Of a DNA stretch of 64,000 nucleotides, positions 21,427-29,460 are shown piece after piece. The translations under genes and the position numbers were made by a program. Within the stretch, counting starts at the first letter, position 1. Every line of letters starts with the position of its first letter. Source of the DNA: Lichenicola cladoniae (GTDB taxonomy: Bacteria > Pseudomonadota > Alphaproteobacteria > Acetobacterales > Acetobacteraceae); contig NZ_CP053709.1 of assembly GCF_013201075.1 (NCBI RefSeq), forward strand, positions 1 to 64,000, written 5' to 3'. Below the pieces are notes generated by a model that was not told the DNA's origin, searched no databases, and saw nothing but the letters and a program-made list of their open reading frames with translations.

Positions 21427-21651
21427 TTAGGCATCTCGATATCCAGCCAACCAGTCGTCTTGTTGAGCGCCGGCATGTGGCGGCATTGCCGACCTCGGCA
21501 GGCCCCGCTCAGCAGCGGCGTATCCGGCTTGGTACGCCGGGCTGACGTAGGTGCTATCCGCTGCAAGGGCGTCCGCTTGCGAGGAGCGGCTGACCCAACG
21601 GAGCGCCGACCTGTAGACCGCATCGAAGGCCATTGAGAATTTACCAACCAT
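21427..21651 (-). CDS. Rmf/CrpP-like small protein
   Basis: The 74-residue protein ends with AYQAGYAAAERGLPRSAMPP and DDWLAGYRDA. This is the pattern of the ribosome modulation factor/CrpP fold (G-x-A...G....NPY....W..G). Ribosome modulation factor dimerises 70S ribosomes in stationary phase, but many plasmid relatives have no known role. The assignment rests on the pattern alone. Its TAA stop is the IS5 target duplication; without the element the same TAA would follow GCC, so the product is unchanged. GAGACACGAG directly before the ATG may serve as ribosome binding site. Confidence 0.5.
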   Translation of the reverse strand: MVGKFSMAFDAVYRSALRWVSRSSQADALAADSTYVSPAYQAGYAAAERGLPRSAMPPHAGAQQDDWLAGYRDA

Positions 21652-21820
21652 CTCGTGTCTCTTCGCGAACCCACATCAGCCGAGCTGCAAGTGAAGAATA
21701 CGCTGGGTTGATCTAGGCACGGCCGCGAGTATTCCGGATCGGTCGTAGCTTGTCATAACATTCACGCCATCACCGAAGCTTTCTCTCAACATCTCCGTTT
21801 GCGGTGTGTTGGAGGTGCAT

Positions 21821-22192
21821 ATGACCAAATTTGGGCCGCGGGTGCTCGTGGCTGACGACGAGGGACTTGTCCTCATGGTCATGGCAATGGCACTTGAAGA
21901 CGCAGGCTATGAGGTGTTGACCGCCTGTGACGGCGCAGAGGCATTAGCCCTGATCGAACATCCTGACCAAATCAGACTGGTCGTGACCGATATCAACATG
22001 CCTGCGTTCAATGGGTTCGATGTCGCTAAGCGGGCCCGTGAACGCCATCCAGGCCTGCCCATAGTTTTCGTCACTGCACTTCCGGATCAAGTCTACGCCC
22101 GGGTGAACGGGGAGCCGTTCCATTGCCTTCCGAAGCCGTTCGCACTCCAAAGATTGGTGACGACAGTTGACGAGATGCTGGCTGAGCTCTGA
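21821..22192 (+). CDS. Single-domain response regulator (CheY-like receiver)
   Basis: A 123-residue receiver domain without output domain. Counted from ATG 21821, it has the acidic pair DDE (residues 12-14), the phosphorylation site Asp57 in VVTDINMPAFNGFDV, Thr in VFVTALP and Lys in CLPKPF, so it should be phosphorylated by a histidine kinase not seen here. A GTG 15 bases upstream also opens the frame, but GGAGG five bases before the ATG at 21821 decides the start. It may feed a phosphorelay or regulate a kinase. It is one of two lone receivers in the window. Confidence 0.9.
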   Translation: MTKFGPRVLVADDEGLVLMVMAMALEDAGYEVLTACDGAEALALIEHPDQIRLVVTDINMPAFNGFDVAKRARERHPGLPIVFVTALPDQVYARVNGEPFHCLPKPFALQRLVTTVDEMLAEL

Positions 22193-22275
22193 ATACCGAA
22201 CGCTGAATACCCGGACGCTTCAAAGCCACTCTCGTGCGTCTCGATGGCGCTTCTAGTGTTTTGCAAACAGCGCCT

Positions 22276-22560
22276 CTAGCGAGGGGCACCTTGATTTGAT
22301 GGAGCAGCGACCATCGCTAGCAGGCTGTCACTTGGGACTAGTACGAAGCTCTCAAGCAACCGTGCATAGTCCGCCTTGGTGAATAGAAGCTTGCGACTCT
22401 TTTGGCGGTGCGTCCGGCCGCCGCCGAACTTCGGGTGCTTGATGATGTGGGCAAGCAGTCTGGTCCGGCCGACCTTACCGCGTAGGCGTTCCAGCACCTC
22501 GGAGAGGAGCAGGAGGTTTTGTGGAGCGCCTGACGTCACCTTCAGCGCCTTGTCACTCAC
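22276..22560 (-). CDS. Hypothetical basic protein, possibly DNA-binding
   Basis: The 94-residue protein starts with GTG overlapping the end of the HigA-like fragment (GTGAGTGA). It contains NLLLLSEVLERLRGKVGRTRLLAHIIKHPKFGG followed by KSRKLLFTKADYARLLESF. The helix-rich arrangement with a terminal 'loader' helix resembles excisionase/AlpA-type proteins, but no firm family match is possible by eye. Confidence 0.45.
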   Translation of the reverse strand: MSDKALKVTSGAPQNLLLLSEVLERLRGKVGRTRLLAHIIKHPKFGGGRTHRQKSRKLLFTKADYARLLESFVLVPSDSLLAMVAAPSNQGAPR

Positions 22561-22705
22561 TCGCCATATCCTGGTGCTGCGCTCTCACAGCGATCGGGCT
22601 GCCTGCCTCGGCTCGGGCCTTCGACAGGTCGTAGTTCAATTGCAGGTTGAGCCAGAACCCCGGAACTTTGACCACCCCGAACTTCGGCCACTGTCGCGAT
22701 GAGTG
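22553..22705 (-). pseudogene. HigA-type antitoxin C-terminal fragment
   Basis: The minus strand reads VKVPGFWLNLQLNYDLSKARAE and ends at TGA 22553-22555. FWLNLQ-x-YDL is the signature after the helix-turn-helix of HigA/VapI antitoxins. The Cro/C1 DNA-binding part and any HigB toxin are missing. The frame could only start at a GTG near 22,733, inside the neighbouring small gene. Confidence 0.5.
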
Positions 22706-22712
22706 GCCTGCT

Positions 22713-22880
22713 TTAGTCAGATGGATCACGTTGCAGCTCCTCGCAAAGCGTAGAAATTACCTCCAGTGCCTGGTCCATTCCTACTTGATCACCATGCATT
22801 GCCGCATCCGCGAATTGATCATGAGCGGCTTGGTAGCGGCCTGCGAGTGTCGTCTCTAAATCAGTTTTATAATCGATCAT
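22713..22880 (-). CDS. Small hypothetical protein, 55 residues
   Basis: ATG 22880 opens a 55-codon frame (MIDYKTDLETTLAGRYQAAH, then MDQALEVISTLCEELQRD) with strongly coding-like amphipathic helices. No function can be assigned. It lies directly upstream of the HigA fragment and ends in TAA just inside that frame. Confidence 0.45.
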   Translation of the reverse strand: MIDYKTDLETTLAGRYQAAHDQFADAAMHGDQVGMDQALEVISTLCEELQRDPSD

Positions 22881-23094
22881 CAAGTTATGCTTTCTTGAGC
22901 TAAAGCAACATAAACCAAAGTCTCTTATCGATCACAGCAACCGTGTTATTACATAAACTAACGGGGACATGATCAAATGGAAACGCACGCGATCACGCGA
23001 CTGTGTTGATTTAACAACCGAAACATTCCACTGCGCAACACATGCCAGAAGCCGGCGATTTTGCAGCTTCTGACCCGAGTTGAGGGAATCCGGC

Positions 23095-23247
23095 TTGAGC
23101 AGCGACAATCAATTGATTGCTGATTATCTTGATAGGTCTGAGACGGCTGTCGAGAAAACCCTGGAACGATTGAGGAACCGGTATTCCAAGTTACCGAAAG
23201 ACTTAATACGTCTCGCAGAAATCCAGCGAGGAATTTGCGCCGCTTAG
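23095..23247 (+). CDS. Possible small protein, 50 residues
   Basis: A TTG-started frame behind TGAGGGAATC encodes DNQLIADYLDRSETAVEKTLERLRNRY and KLPKDLIRLAEIQRG, a charged, helical sequence. No family is recognised, and it could be chance in this AT-richer stretch. Confidence 0.25.
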   Translation: MSSDNQLIADYLDRSETAVEKTLERLRNRYSKLPKDLIRLAEIQRGICAA

Positions 23248-23318
23248 ACGCGTTTGACCCGGTGCAGGCCGAAAGTTTCTAGTTTTAGCACAGGGCCGAA
23301 CGATCTTGAGCAAGTCGT

Positions 23319-23543
23319 TTACTTTGCGCCCCGGCGTGGGGGATGCTGACCTCCGTTGACCCTGTTCACCGAACGCCTACCAAGGATCTTGAGATCATCC
23401 TCCGGAGCTAGTTTTGCCTGGATAACGTCGCCTTTGCCCCAGGTGAGATAAGCCATGTCCGTGCCCGCGATCAGCCCCCCGAACGTCATCGCACGCTTCC
23501 CGCGTTTGAAGCAGACCTGTTCGCCGAGTCGAAATCGCGCCAA
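23319..23543 (-). CDS. Hypothetical small basic protein
   Basis: The 74-residue protein (MARFRLGEQVCFKRGKRAMTFGGLIAG, later APEDDLKILGRRS) looks beta-rich, and its opening (V-F-x-x-G-K-R) resembles short KOW/SH3-like domains. No firm family or neighbour association is visible. Confidence 0.4.
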   Translation of the reverse strand: MARFRLGEQVCFKRGKRAMTFGGLIAGTDMAYLTWGKGDVIQAKLAPEDDLKILGRRSVNRVNGGQHPPRRGAK

Positions 23544-23705
23544 AAATAGATCCGTATCGTTACACCGGTCTAAAATTGTACGACTTTCCGCGTCAAGGGA
23601 AGCCCTAGCAGGCGGAGCTTGATTGCCAGGTCACCAAAACCATGGGGTTAGCTATCCCCACTCTGGTTGACATGGCGATCTCGGTCGGTATGTCTCTTGC
23701 TTAGC

Positions 23706-23945
23706 TCAAGGATAGCTGTTGCCAAAGACCTCGAGTGTTTGAAGCTGTTCTTCAGAATCTGCCCGACGCTGTTCAGGCTCCTGAGCTGCGGTTAAGCGGT
23801 CCTTTGCCACACGCATCTCTTGGCGAGCCTCGGCAATCTGATCGCGCATCCGCGCGGCGGCAGCCCGACGCTCAGCACGGAGTTGCCGGCCAGCTTCACG
23901 AAGTGCCTGCGACACTGCAATCTCTGCTTCTAGCCTACCCACCAT
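23706..23945 (-). CDS. Hypothetical coiled-coil protein
   Basis: From ATG 23945 (GGTGGGGG upstream) a 79-residue, highly charged protein reads MVGRLEAEIAVSQALREAGRQLR and RMRDQIAEARQEMRVAKDRL. It is almost certainly one long helix or coiled coil. The frame is open 18 codons further upstream. Function unknown. Confidence 0.4.
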   Translation of the reverse strand: MVGRLEAEIAVSQALREAGRQLRAERRAAAARMRDQIAEARQEMRVAKDRLTAAQEPEQRRADSEEQLQTLEVFGNSYP

Positions 23946-24308
23946 CCAGCCCCCACCGCGATCAATCTCGGACGCGCTTCTACAGGGCCACACCTGCAAT
24001 GGGTCTCACAAGCGTAGGAGGCATGGTTAAGTGTGTGTTGAGCGTTACAGGTGTCACCATCGTGCCACGTCCGACTTGCCACGAGATTGACCGCCGGCGC
24101 GGCTGACCGTGAACTCTGGGAGAGCGCATAGCTCAACACACATTTAGGCCTACGAAGTAAAATGCTCGAGTTGAGCATTCCACTTCCGGTGGTATTATTT
24201 TTCTTGCTACGTCAACTGTAAGGCTGGCGGTGGCTGTCGACTGTGATGTCGCTAGGCTTGTCCGCCGTTAGTAACCCCACTCAGCGCTTCGGGTGATAAC
24301 CAGCCCCA
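23946..24308. other. Gap without recognisable gene
   Basis: No frame in this stretch has a plausible start and coding character. I see no RNA gene or repeat. Confidence 0.4.
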
Positions 24309-24485
24309 TCACACTGGCTTGCAACACACCTTCTTGGTGCCTCGCCAGATTTCGACGTAATTTCCGGTTGCTACAAGCGCGCTAGCAAAATTGAAGGCGT
24401 CAGCGTCGTCGCGGCACTCAACGTCGGATCCTGCTCCCTTAATGTGCCCGGACACGTCAAGTGGATAGACGCGGTAAGTTGGCAT
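24309..24485 (-). CDS. Small hypothetical protein, 58 residues
   Basis: ATG 24485, with GGGGA seven bases upstream, begins MPTYRVYPLDVSGHIKGAG. It continues with CRDDADAFNFASALVATGNYVEIWRGTK and ends at TGA 24309-24311. Short proteins starting M-x-x-Y-R-(V/L)-Y-x-L-D-x-x-G-H-I, then an acidic-aromatic linker and a Val-Glu-Ile-Trp strand, are common in alphaproteobacteria. They form one alpha/beta unit of unknown role. The start signal and the pattern make this likely real. Confidence 0.55.
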   Translation of the reverse strand: MPTYRVYPLDVSGHIKGAGSDVECRDDADAFNFASALVATGNYVEIWRGTKKVCCKPV

Positions 24486-24750
24486 GGACGATCCCCGTAT
24501 ATTGTCTTGGGTTGCCGAAAGACGGGTCCCACCTCAGCTATAGCGATCACGGATGCGTGTGTCACGCTCTCGAGAGCGATGGGTCGCTGATCCTGGCCAT
24601 CCTGACCGGCGGCTGCAATCTCGGGTGGAAGCAGGGGATTGACTTCGGCGATGAGTGGCGCCGGGTCCGTCGAGGAGAGTAGCCGGCGACGAGCGCCCGG
24701 GACCTAGGCTTGGCCCGCTCATCCGTTTGCCGGCACATGCCGCCCCTTAG

Positions 24751-25297
24751 GTGGCGGCTGAAATCAGGCAGGCACCCACCGACGACGCCATCAACCTGGA
24801 AGAAGAACCTACCCTGCGCGAGATCCTAGATTTCCTTCCCGCGATGTCGCGCGCGCAGGACGTGTCGTTCTGGACAAAGGAGCGTGTGCGCAGCACGTTC
24901 AAAGAGGACGCAACGCGTGCGCTGCAGGATGCTCTCGGCGAGACAGCCGATATCGAAGACAATACGGCAGTTGATCCCGGCTTGAAGGAGTTTCAGGCCG
25001 ACCTGACCATTCGTCCGCGCGGGGGCGGCGCTGGCGGCATTGTCACTGCTGTCTTCTTGGTGCAGGGCGATCGATACCCTCACCGAGGCTTTGGTTCTTG
25101 CGCAGGAACTAAAGCTTCGTCAGCGGAGCGATGTGCTTGTGGCTGCATTGATTGAAGATGGGTCGATCAATATGGCGACCCCCAAGGCCCGCCGAGCTGT
25201 AAACCGCATCGATACTGTATCATACTTCCGAGACGACGAGCGGCAGGCGGCATACAAGGTAGCGAAGGCAGCTGTTCCAAGCCTACAGGCGGCCTAA
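24751..25297 (+). pseudogene. Hypothetical protein interrupted by a frameshift
   Basis: From GTG 24751 one frame reads TLREILDFLPAMSRAQDVSFWTKERVRSTF up to FLVQGDR. Then the neighbouring frame continues LTEALVLAQELKLRQRSDVLVAALIED and ends at 25297. The joined product would have about 180 residues. The second half resembles the end of DUF1828/1829-like plasmid proteins only faintly. The shift lies near 25,070. Confidence 0.4.
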
Positions 25298-25319
25298 GGC
25301 TTCGTCTTCGGTTGCACCA

Positions 25320-25463
25320 TCATCTCTCCCGCTTCCACCCCAGCACAGCCCATATCTCCCTGCATGCTGAGCTTGTCGGCGGTAAACGAAACGTCTGCAG
25401 CGACATGTCGAGCATCGCGTCGGCGTCACGTATGGCGGCGGCGTAATCGACTGCTTCTGTCAC
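25320..25463 (-). CDS. Possible small protein, 47 residues
   Basis: GTG 25463, behind GGGGGA, opens MTEAVDYAAAIRDADAMLDM and ends CREIWAVLGWKRER at TGA. It has a good ribosome binding site, but the start codon is weak and no homologue is recognised. Confidence 0.25.
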   Translation of the reverse strand: MTEAVDYAAAIRDADAMLDMSLQTFRLPPTSSACREIWAVLGWKRER

Positions 25464-25520
25464 GCCGTCCCCCACGTCACGTATCCATCCGGCGGGAGCC
25501 GCGGCTGAGTTTACATGTTC

Positions 25521-26174
25521 CTATTTGCTGGGATCGTGTGATGTTTTCAGGATCCTAGTTCTAGCGGCATTGCGCCGACTGGCGATGCGGCCAAGGGCTA
25601 TCCTAAGGGGGAATTCGTCGATCTTCTTGGGGTTCCAGCCCTCCAGATATTCGGCGACCCTGGCATGATCGGGGTGCTCGGGGTCGGCGAGGGCGTCGAG
25701 CAAGTGGTAGTAGCCGGGGATGCCGCCGCAGTCCTCGGGTGGGCAGTCCCATTCGCCGCCGACGTAGTGGGGGTAGGAGACGTCGTGCAGGCCGGGGCGG
25801 ATTTTGGTGACGGTGATGCAGTGTTGCCAGCTGTCGCCAATGTCGTAGAGGTAGTCGATGTTGGTTTTGCGGGATTTCAGAACGTCGCGTAAGCGGACCT
25901 TGATCGCCTCGGTGCGGGGTGCGGAACCCCGGTCCTCATCCATCGGCAGCCCATAGATCTTCTTGTCGATCGTGAACTCCCACAGGTGCTGGTCGAGCCA
26001 GCCCATGGTGATCTGAACGATGTCGTGCAGCACCTTGAGCGTGATGGAGGTCGGCACCTCCACCTCGCGCCAGATCAGCGGGTCGGTGTCCAACAGTTCG
26101 ATTTGGACCGTGCAGATCTGGTTGACGCTGTCTGCAGCAGAGGTGTCGTTGGCAGGGACTTTGCTCGGGCTCAT
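25521..26174 (-). CDS. Plasmid pRiA4b ORF-3-like protein
   Basis: The 217-residue protein has the family's core: CTVQIELLDTDPLIWREVEVP, then LKVLHDIVQITMGWLDQHLWEF, YDIGDSWQHCITV and CPPEDCGGIPGYY. The last two motifs (Y-x-x-G-D-W-x-H and P-P-E-D-x-G-G-x-x-G) are diagnostic. The function is unknown. The frame extends upstream, but ATG 26174 starts where homology begins. It follows IS66 tnpC on the same strand with only a 44-base duplicated tnpC tail between, so it is probably carried as an accessory gene of that element. Confidence 0.85.
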   Translation of the reverse strand: MSPSKVPANDTSAADSVNQICTVQIELLDTDPLIWREVEVPTSITLKVLHDIVQITMGWLDQHLWEFTIDKKIYGLPMDEDRGSAPRTEAIKVRLRDVLKSRKTNIDYLYDIGDSWQHCITVTKIRPGLHDVSYPHYVGGEWDCPPEDCGGIPGYYHLLDALADPEHPDHARVAEYLEGWNPKKIDEFPLRIALGRIASRRNAARTRILKTSHDPSK

Positions 26175-26195
26175 GCGGCCAGTTTGACAGCCTGC

Positions 26196-26239
26196 TCCAT
26201 TCAGTTCCAGGGCAGCAACCCGTCGAGCCGCGATGCGGG
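26196..26239 (-). repeat. Duplicated 3' end of an IS66 tnpC
   Basis: Directly after the tnpC stop the minus strand repeats a second version of its ending, RLDGLLPWN followed by TGA. The intact gene has RLDELLPWNW near its own C-terminus. It is a scrap of a related tnpC, perhaps the one that originally preceded the pRiA4b-type gene. Confidence 0.6.
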
Positions 26240-27892
26240 TTAGGCGGCCTGATCGACGGCGCTGGATTTGGCTGCGGCCCAGTTCCAAGGCAGCAACTCA
26301 TCGAGGCGCTGCGCCGGATGTTCCGCGATGCGGGCCAGCACGTCAGCCAGCCAAACCTGCGGGTCGATGTCGTTCATCTTGGCCGTGACGATCAAGCTGT
26401 ACATGATCGCGGCACGCTGTCCGCCTCGATCGGAGCCACAGAACAGCCAGGATTTTCGTCCGAGAGCGATACCCCTCAGCGCGCGTTCGGCCGCGTTGTT
26501 GCTGAGGCAGACACGTCCATCGTCCAGGAACCGGGTGAACGCCGTCCAGCGTTTCAGCATGTAGTCGATGGCTTTGGCGACGTCGTTGCCACGCGCGAGC
26601 TTAGCTCGCTGCTGACCCAACCAGTTCTGCAGGTCCATCACCAGGGGAAGTGACAAGGCCTGCCGGGTCGTCCGGCGCTCAGCAGCGCTGTGGCCGTTGA
26701 TGTCGCGTTCGATGTCGAACAGGGCGTCGATGCGTTGCACGGCTTCCAGGCAGATCGGCGACAGAACCGCTGGGGCCTTGCCGTGCGCTGCGCGGCGCGC
26801 GCTGCTCGCAAGGTCGGCCAGCACGAAAAACTTCCGACGTGCATGCGCCCAGCAGGCGGCTTCCACGATCGGCCCGGGTTTGCGTCCCGGTTCATAGAGC
26901 TTGCCATAGCCGCCATAGGCGTCGGCCTGCAGGATGCCAGTGTAGGCTGCCAGATGGCTTTGCGGGTGTTCGCCGCCGCGATCGTGCGAGTAGTGGAACA
27001 CCGCGCCCGGCGGAGCGGGACCGTTGAACGGCCGATCGTCGCGCACATAGACCCAGAGACGGGCGATGTCGGTCTTGCCGCGAGCCAGCACCGGCACCGT
27101 GGTGTCATCGCCATGCAGCCGTTCTGCCGCCATGACATGAGCAGCCAAGCGCCCAAACAGCGGCATCAGCACGGCTGTGCAGGCACCGACCTGGTCGGCC
27201 AGGGTCGACAGGCTGACCGCCACACCCTCGCGGGCATAGCGTTCTGCCTGCCGGTTGAGCGGCTGATGCTGGCCGAACTTTTCGAACAAGATCATGGCTA
27301 GCAGGTTCGGTCCGGCCCAGCCGCGGGGCGTCACGTGGAACGGCGCCGGGGGCTGGCTGATGCGCTCGCAATCGCGGCAGGAGAATTTCTCACGCACATG
27401 CTGGATGACTTTCCAGCTGCGCGGGATGACCTCCAGGGTCTCCGTGACGTCCTCCCCCAGCCTGGACAGCCGTGTGCAGCCGCAGCAGGCGCAGGCCGAC
27501 GGACCTGCGATGACGACGCGCTCGCGAGGGAGGTGTTCGGGAAACGGGCGCCGGGCCGGGCGCTTGCGGGTAAAGCCGGTGACGGCCGTGGTCTTGGCCG
27601 CGGCGGCCTCGGCAGCCAGCTCGTCCTCGGTGGCCGATGCTTCCAGCTCCTCCAGCTGCAGCTCCATCTGCTCCAGCAGGCGGGCGGTGCGCTCCGAGCG
27701 TGGCCCGAAGCGGTCGCGCTGGAGTTTCTCGATCAGCAGTTTCAAATGGGCGATTAAGGCCTGGTCGCTGGACTGCCGCGCCAGCGCGGCGGCGGCCTCG
27801 GCAGTGACCCGGACGACATCGGCTCGTGCTGCCAGCAGCGCTGCCTTGAGCGTGTCGATATCGTCCGGCAGGGCGGCGAGCTCGGTGTCCAC
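26240..27892 (-). CDS. tnpC: IS66 transposase TnpC
   Basis: The 550-residue DDE transposase has an N-terminal coiled coil (LIAHLKLLIEKLQRDRFGPRSERTARLLEQ) and a zinc-binding segment (CACCGCTRLSRLGEDV). The catalytic region follows with AERLHGDDTTVPVLARGKT, LQADAYGGYGKLY, EAACWAHARRKFFVLADL and the C-terminal SNNAAERALRGIALGRKSWLFCGSDRGG. All acidic residues are present. Its gene lies 63 bases downstream of tnpB. Confidence 0.95.
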   Translation of the reverse strand: MDTELAALPDDIDTLKAALLAARADVVRVTAEAAAALARQSSDQALIAHLKLLIEKLQRDRFGPRSERTARLLEQMELQLEELEASATEDELAAEAAAAKTTAVTGFTRKRPARRPFPEHLPRERVVIAGPSACACCGCTRLSRLGEDVTETLEVIPRSWKVIQHVREKFSCRDCERISQPPAPFHVTPRGWAGPNLLAMILFEKFGQHQPLNRQAERYAREGVAVSLSTLADQVGACTAVLMPLFGRLAAHVMAAERLHGDDTTVPVLARGKTDIARLWVYVRDDRPFNGPAPPGAVFHYSHDRGGEHPQSHLAAYTGILQADAYGGYGKLYEPGRKPGPIVEAACWAHARRKFFVLADLASSARRAAHGKAPAVLSPICLEAVQRIDALFDIERDINGHSAAERRTTRQALSLPLVMDLQNWLGQQRAKLARGNDVAKAIDYMLKRWTAFTRFLDDGRVCLSNNAAERALRGIALGRKSWLFCGSDRGGQRAAIMYSLIVTAKMNDIDPQVWLADVLARIAEHPAQRLDELLPWNWAAAKSSAVDQAA

Positions 27893-27955
27893 GCTGGTGA
27901 TTCAATCACAAATCAGGGCGGCATAGTACCCGTTTTTCTGGCCAGGACGACCGCA

Positions 27956-28303
27956 TTATCCCGCCGATTGCGGCCGCCACGTCTGCTGCGGATTGCGCCA
28001 ATCAATTCCCTCTAAAAGATAGCTCATCTGGCCAGCTGTCAGCGCTACGACGCCGTCCACCGTCTGGGGCCAGACGAAGCGCCCGCGATCCAGGCGCTTG
28101 GCATACAGCGACAGTCCAAGCCCGTCATGCCAAAGCGCCTTGAGCAACGAACCGGTGCGGCCGCGGAAAACAAAGACGTCGCCCGCGAACGGGTCGCGGC
28201 CAAATCCCTCCTGCACCAGCAGCGCCAGGCCCGGCATGCCGCGACGCATGTCGGTGTGACCGGTTGCTATCCAGATGCGCACCCCACTGGCGATCGGGAT
28301 CAT
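27956..28303 (-). CDS. tnpB: IS66 Orf2 protein TnpB
   Basis: The 115-residue IS66 Orf2 contains RIWIATGHTDMRRGMPGLALLVQE, DVFVFRGRTGSLLKALWHDGLGLSLYAKRLDRGRFVWP and a C-terminal LLEGIDWRNP, the family signature. It assists transposition; the mechanism is not known. ATG overlaps the tnpA stop in ATGA, so it is coupled. Confidence 0.95.
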   Translation of the reverse strand: MIPIASGVRIWIATGHTDMRRGMPGLALLVQEGFGRDPFAGDVFVFRGRTGSLLKALWHDGLGLSLYAKRLDRGRFVWPQTVDGVVALTAGQMSYLLEGIDWRNPQQTWRPQSAG

Positions 28304-28644
28304 CGCAAAGCCTGAAGTGCGGCGGTCACCAAAGCTGGCGACGCCTGGGCGTCGATCCTCAGTCGGGTTCCGTTGACCAGTTCCACGGTAATTGCTGTCG
28401 TGTCGGCCGGAGACGCGATGGGTGCTGCCTCGGGCAGCAGAACCGCCGGTGCGAACGACATGCTCGTCTCAGTCATGGCTTGTCGCCGCCACTTGTAGAT
28501 CAGGCTTGTCGAGACTTCGAACTGGCGGGAAACGTCCGCCACAACGGCGCCAGGCATGAAGGCCGCATTCAAGATCCGGCGACGCTCGTCCCAACTCCAC
28601 CGACGTCGCCGCTCCGGACCCGTCAGCAAGGTTATCTGCGGCAT
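28300..28644 (-). CDS. tnpA: IS66 Orf1 protein TnpA (HTH)
   Basis: This 114-residue helix-turn-helix protein of IS66 reads RRWSWDERRRILNAAFMPGAVVADVSRQFEVSTSLIYKWRRQ, the Tnp_Orf1 DNA-binding unit. The rest is a short tail with VELVNGTRLRID. It starts the IS66 operon; two overlapping palindromes lie just upstream. Confidence 0.93.
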   Translation of the reverse strand: MPQITLLTGPERRRRWSWDERRRILNAAFMPGAVVADVSRQFEVSTSLIYKWRRQAMTETSMSFAPAVLLPEAAPIASPADTTAITVELVNGTRLRIDAQASPALVTAALQALR

Positions 28645-28654
28645 GCTGTGCTGC

Positions 28655-28685
28655 TATGAGCGCTCATAAGGACTCCTTACGAGCG
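28655..28685. promoter_or_regulatory. Overlapping palindromes upstream of IS66 tnpA
   Basis: TATGAGCGCTCATA (28655-28668) is a perfect 14-bp palindrome. TAAGGACTCCTTA (28667-28679) is a perfect 13-mer with a central C. The second extends to 12-bp arms CGCTCATAAGGA/TCCTTACGAGCG with one mismatch. The site may be an operator, a hairpin that blocks read-through, or part of the terminal repeat. Confidence 0.45.
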
Positions 28686-28701
28686 CAGACTCACAGTTGA
28701 G

Positions 28702-29034
28702 CTACCGCACCACAAGGCGGCACCCGGCGGAGGGATACCACGTCACCGGCCATTCCGGACTGACGATCCGCCGCCATTCAGTCTTGGACTTGACCCCGAA
28801 CGCCTTGCCTGCCAGCTGGGCTTTCGTTGCCCGGTAGCCGGCATCCATGATTGCATCGCGGATGAGTAGCACCTGCTCGCCCAGCGCCAGGACGAAAGCT
28901 ACTTCTTCGGCACCAGTCATTGTACGGGCGAACTGGACACCGGCGGCAAAGGCCTGATCGGCAACTTCAGGCGCGATAACAGCCATTGGGTCGGAGATGT
29001 TGAACGGCAGCTGGTCGATATGGTCACTCATCAT
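28702..29034 (-). CDS. Hypothetical protein, 110 residues
   Basis: The frame begins with tandem ATGs behind AAAGAG and encodes a mainly helical protein: FAAGVQFARTMTGAEEVAFVLALGEQVLLIRDAIMDAGYRATKAQLAGKAFGVK. The end, EWPVTWYPSAGCRLVVR, looks beta-like. No family is recognised. It heads a short minus-strand group of small genes together with the two entries that follow. Confidence 0.45.
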   Translation of the reverse strand: MMSDHIDQLPFNISDPMAVIAPEVADQAFAAGVQFARTMTGAEEVAFVLALGEQVLLIRDAIMDAGYRATKAQLAGKAFGVKSKTEWRRIVSPEWPVTWYPSAGCRLVVR

Positions 29035-29076
29035 GTCGACTCTTTCTAGTCGGCAGTGGCAGCGTGGCTGACGGCC

Positions 29077-29274
29077 TCATAGTCCCATCAGAACCCTTAT
29101 CCCTCCATCCAGCGCAGCCTGCTGTGCCGCGACCTCATCGCTGACCTTTACCCATATGGCCGCGGTGGCAAGTTCACCCTTGGCGCGTAATTCAGCTGCC
29201 CGCTTCATTGCTAACTGTCTAGCATTTCTACCGTGCTTCTTGATCATCAGATTGGCTGCTTGGCGGTAGTTCAA
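29077..29274 (-). CDS. Small hypothetical protein, 65 residues
   Basis: From TTG 29274 (AGGAA eight bases upstream) it reads NYRQAANLMIKKHGRNARQLAMKRAAEL and AAIWVKVSDEVAAQQ. Short proteins with a Y-R-x-x-A-N-x-x-I-K-x-H-G start and a W-x-x-V segment are frequent in alphaproteobacterial genomes, with no known function. The TTG start fits that pattern better than the internal ATG. Confidence 0.5.
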   Translation of the reverse strand: MNYRQAANLMIKKHGRNARQLAMKRAAELRAKGELATAAIWVKVSDEVAAQQAALDGGIRVLMGL

Positions 29275-29460
29275 GCGTAGGTTCCTAACTTGTAGATGGA
29301 GGCGCAGCTGCTACAGCGCGCGCTTAGGCTCAAGGGTTACCTGCCGAGGTGCAACAGATCCTGCAGAACCTCTTACCGGCCTGCAGTGATAGCTCGGACA
29401 ATGATGCTGAACTGATAAGTCAAGTGAAGCCGATAGCGCATCAAATTTGACCTTGCTGAT

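Larger units (their letters stand above)
26240..28680 (-). mobile_element. IS66-family insertion sequence (tnpA-tnpB-tnpC), first copy
   Basis: All three IS66 genes are intact in the normal order on the minus strand. Reading inward from 28,680 the sequence starts GTAAGGAG, similar to the GTAAG start of IS66 terminal repeats. I could not find the matching left end, which may lie beyond the pRiA4b-type gene. Boundaries are therefore approximate. Confidence 0.7.

Noticed and set aside
25889-25896. GTAAGCGG as left end of the first IS66
   Set aside because: It lies inside the conserved coding part of the pRiA4b ORF-3-like gene, which is intact across it, so it is most likely chance.
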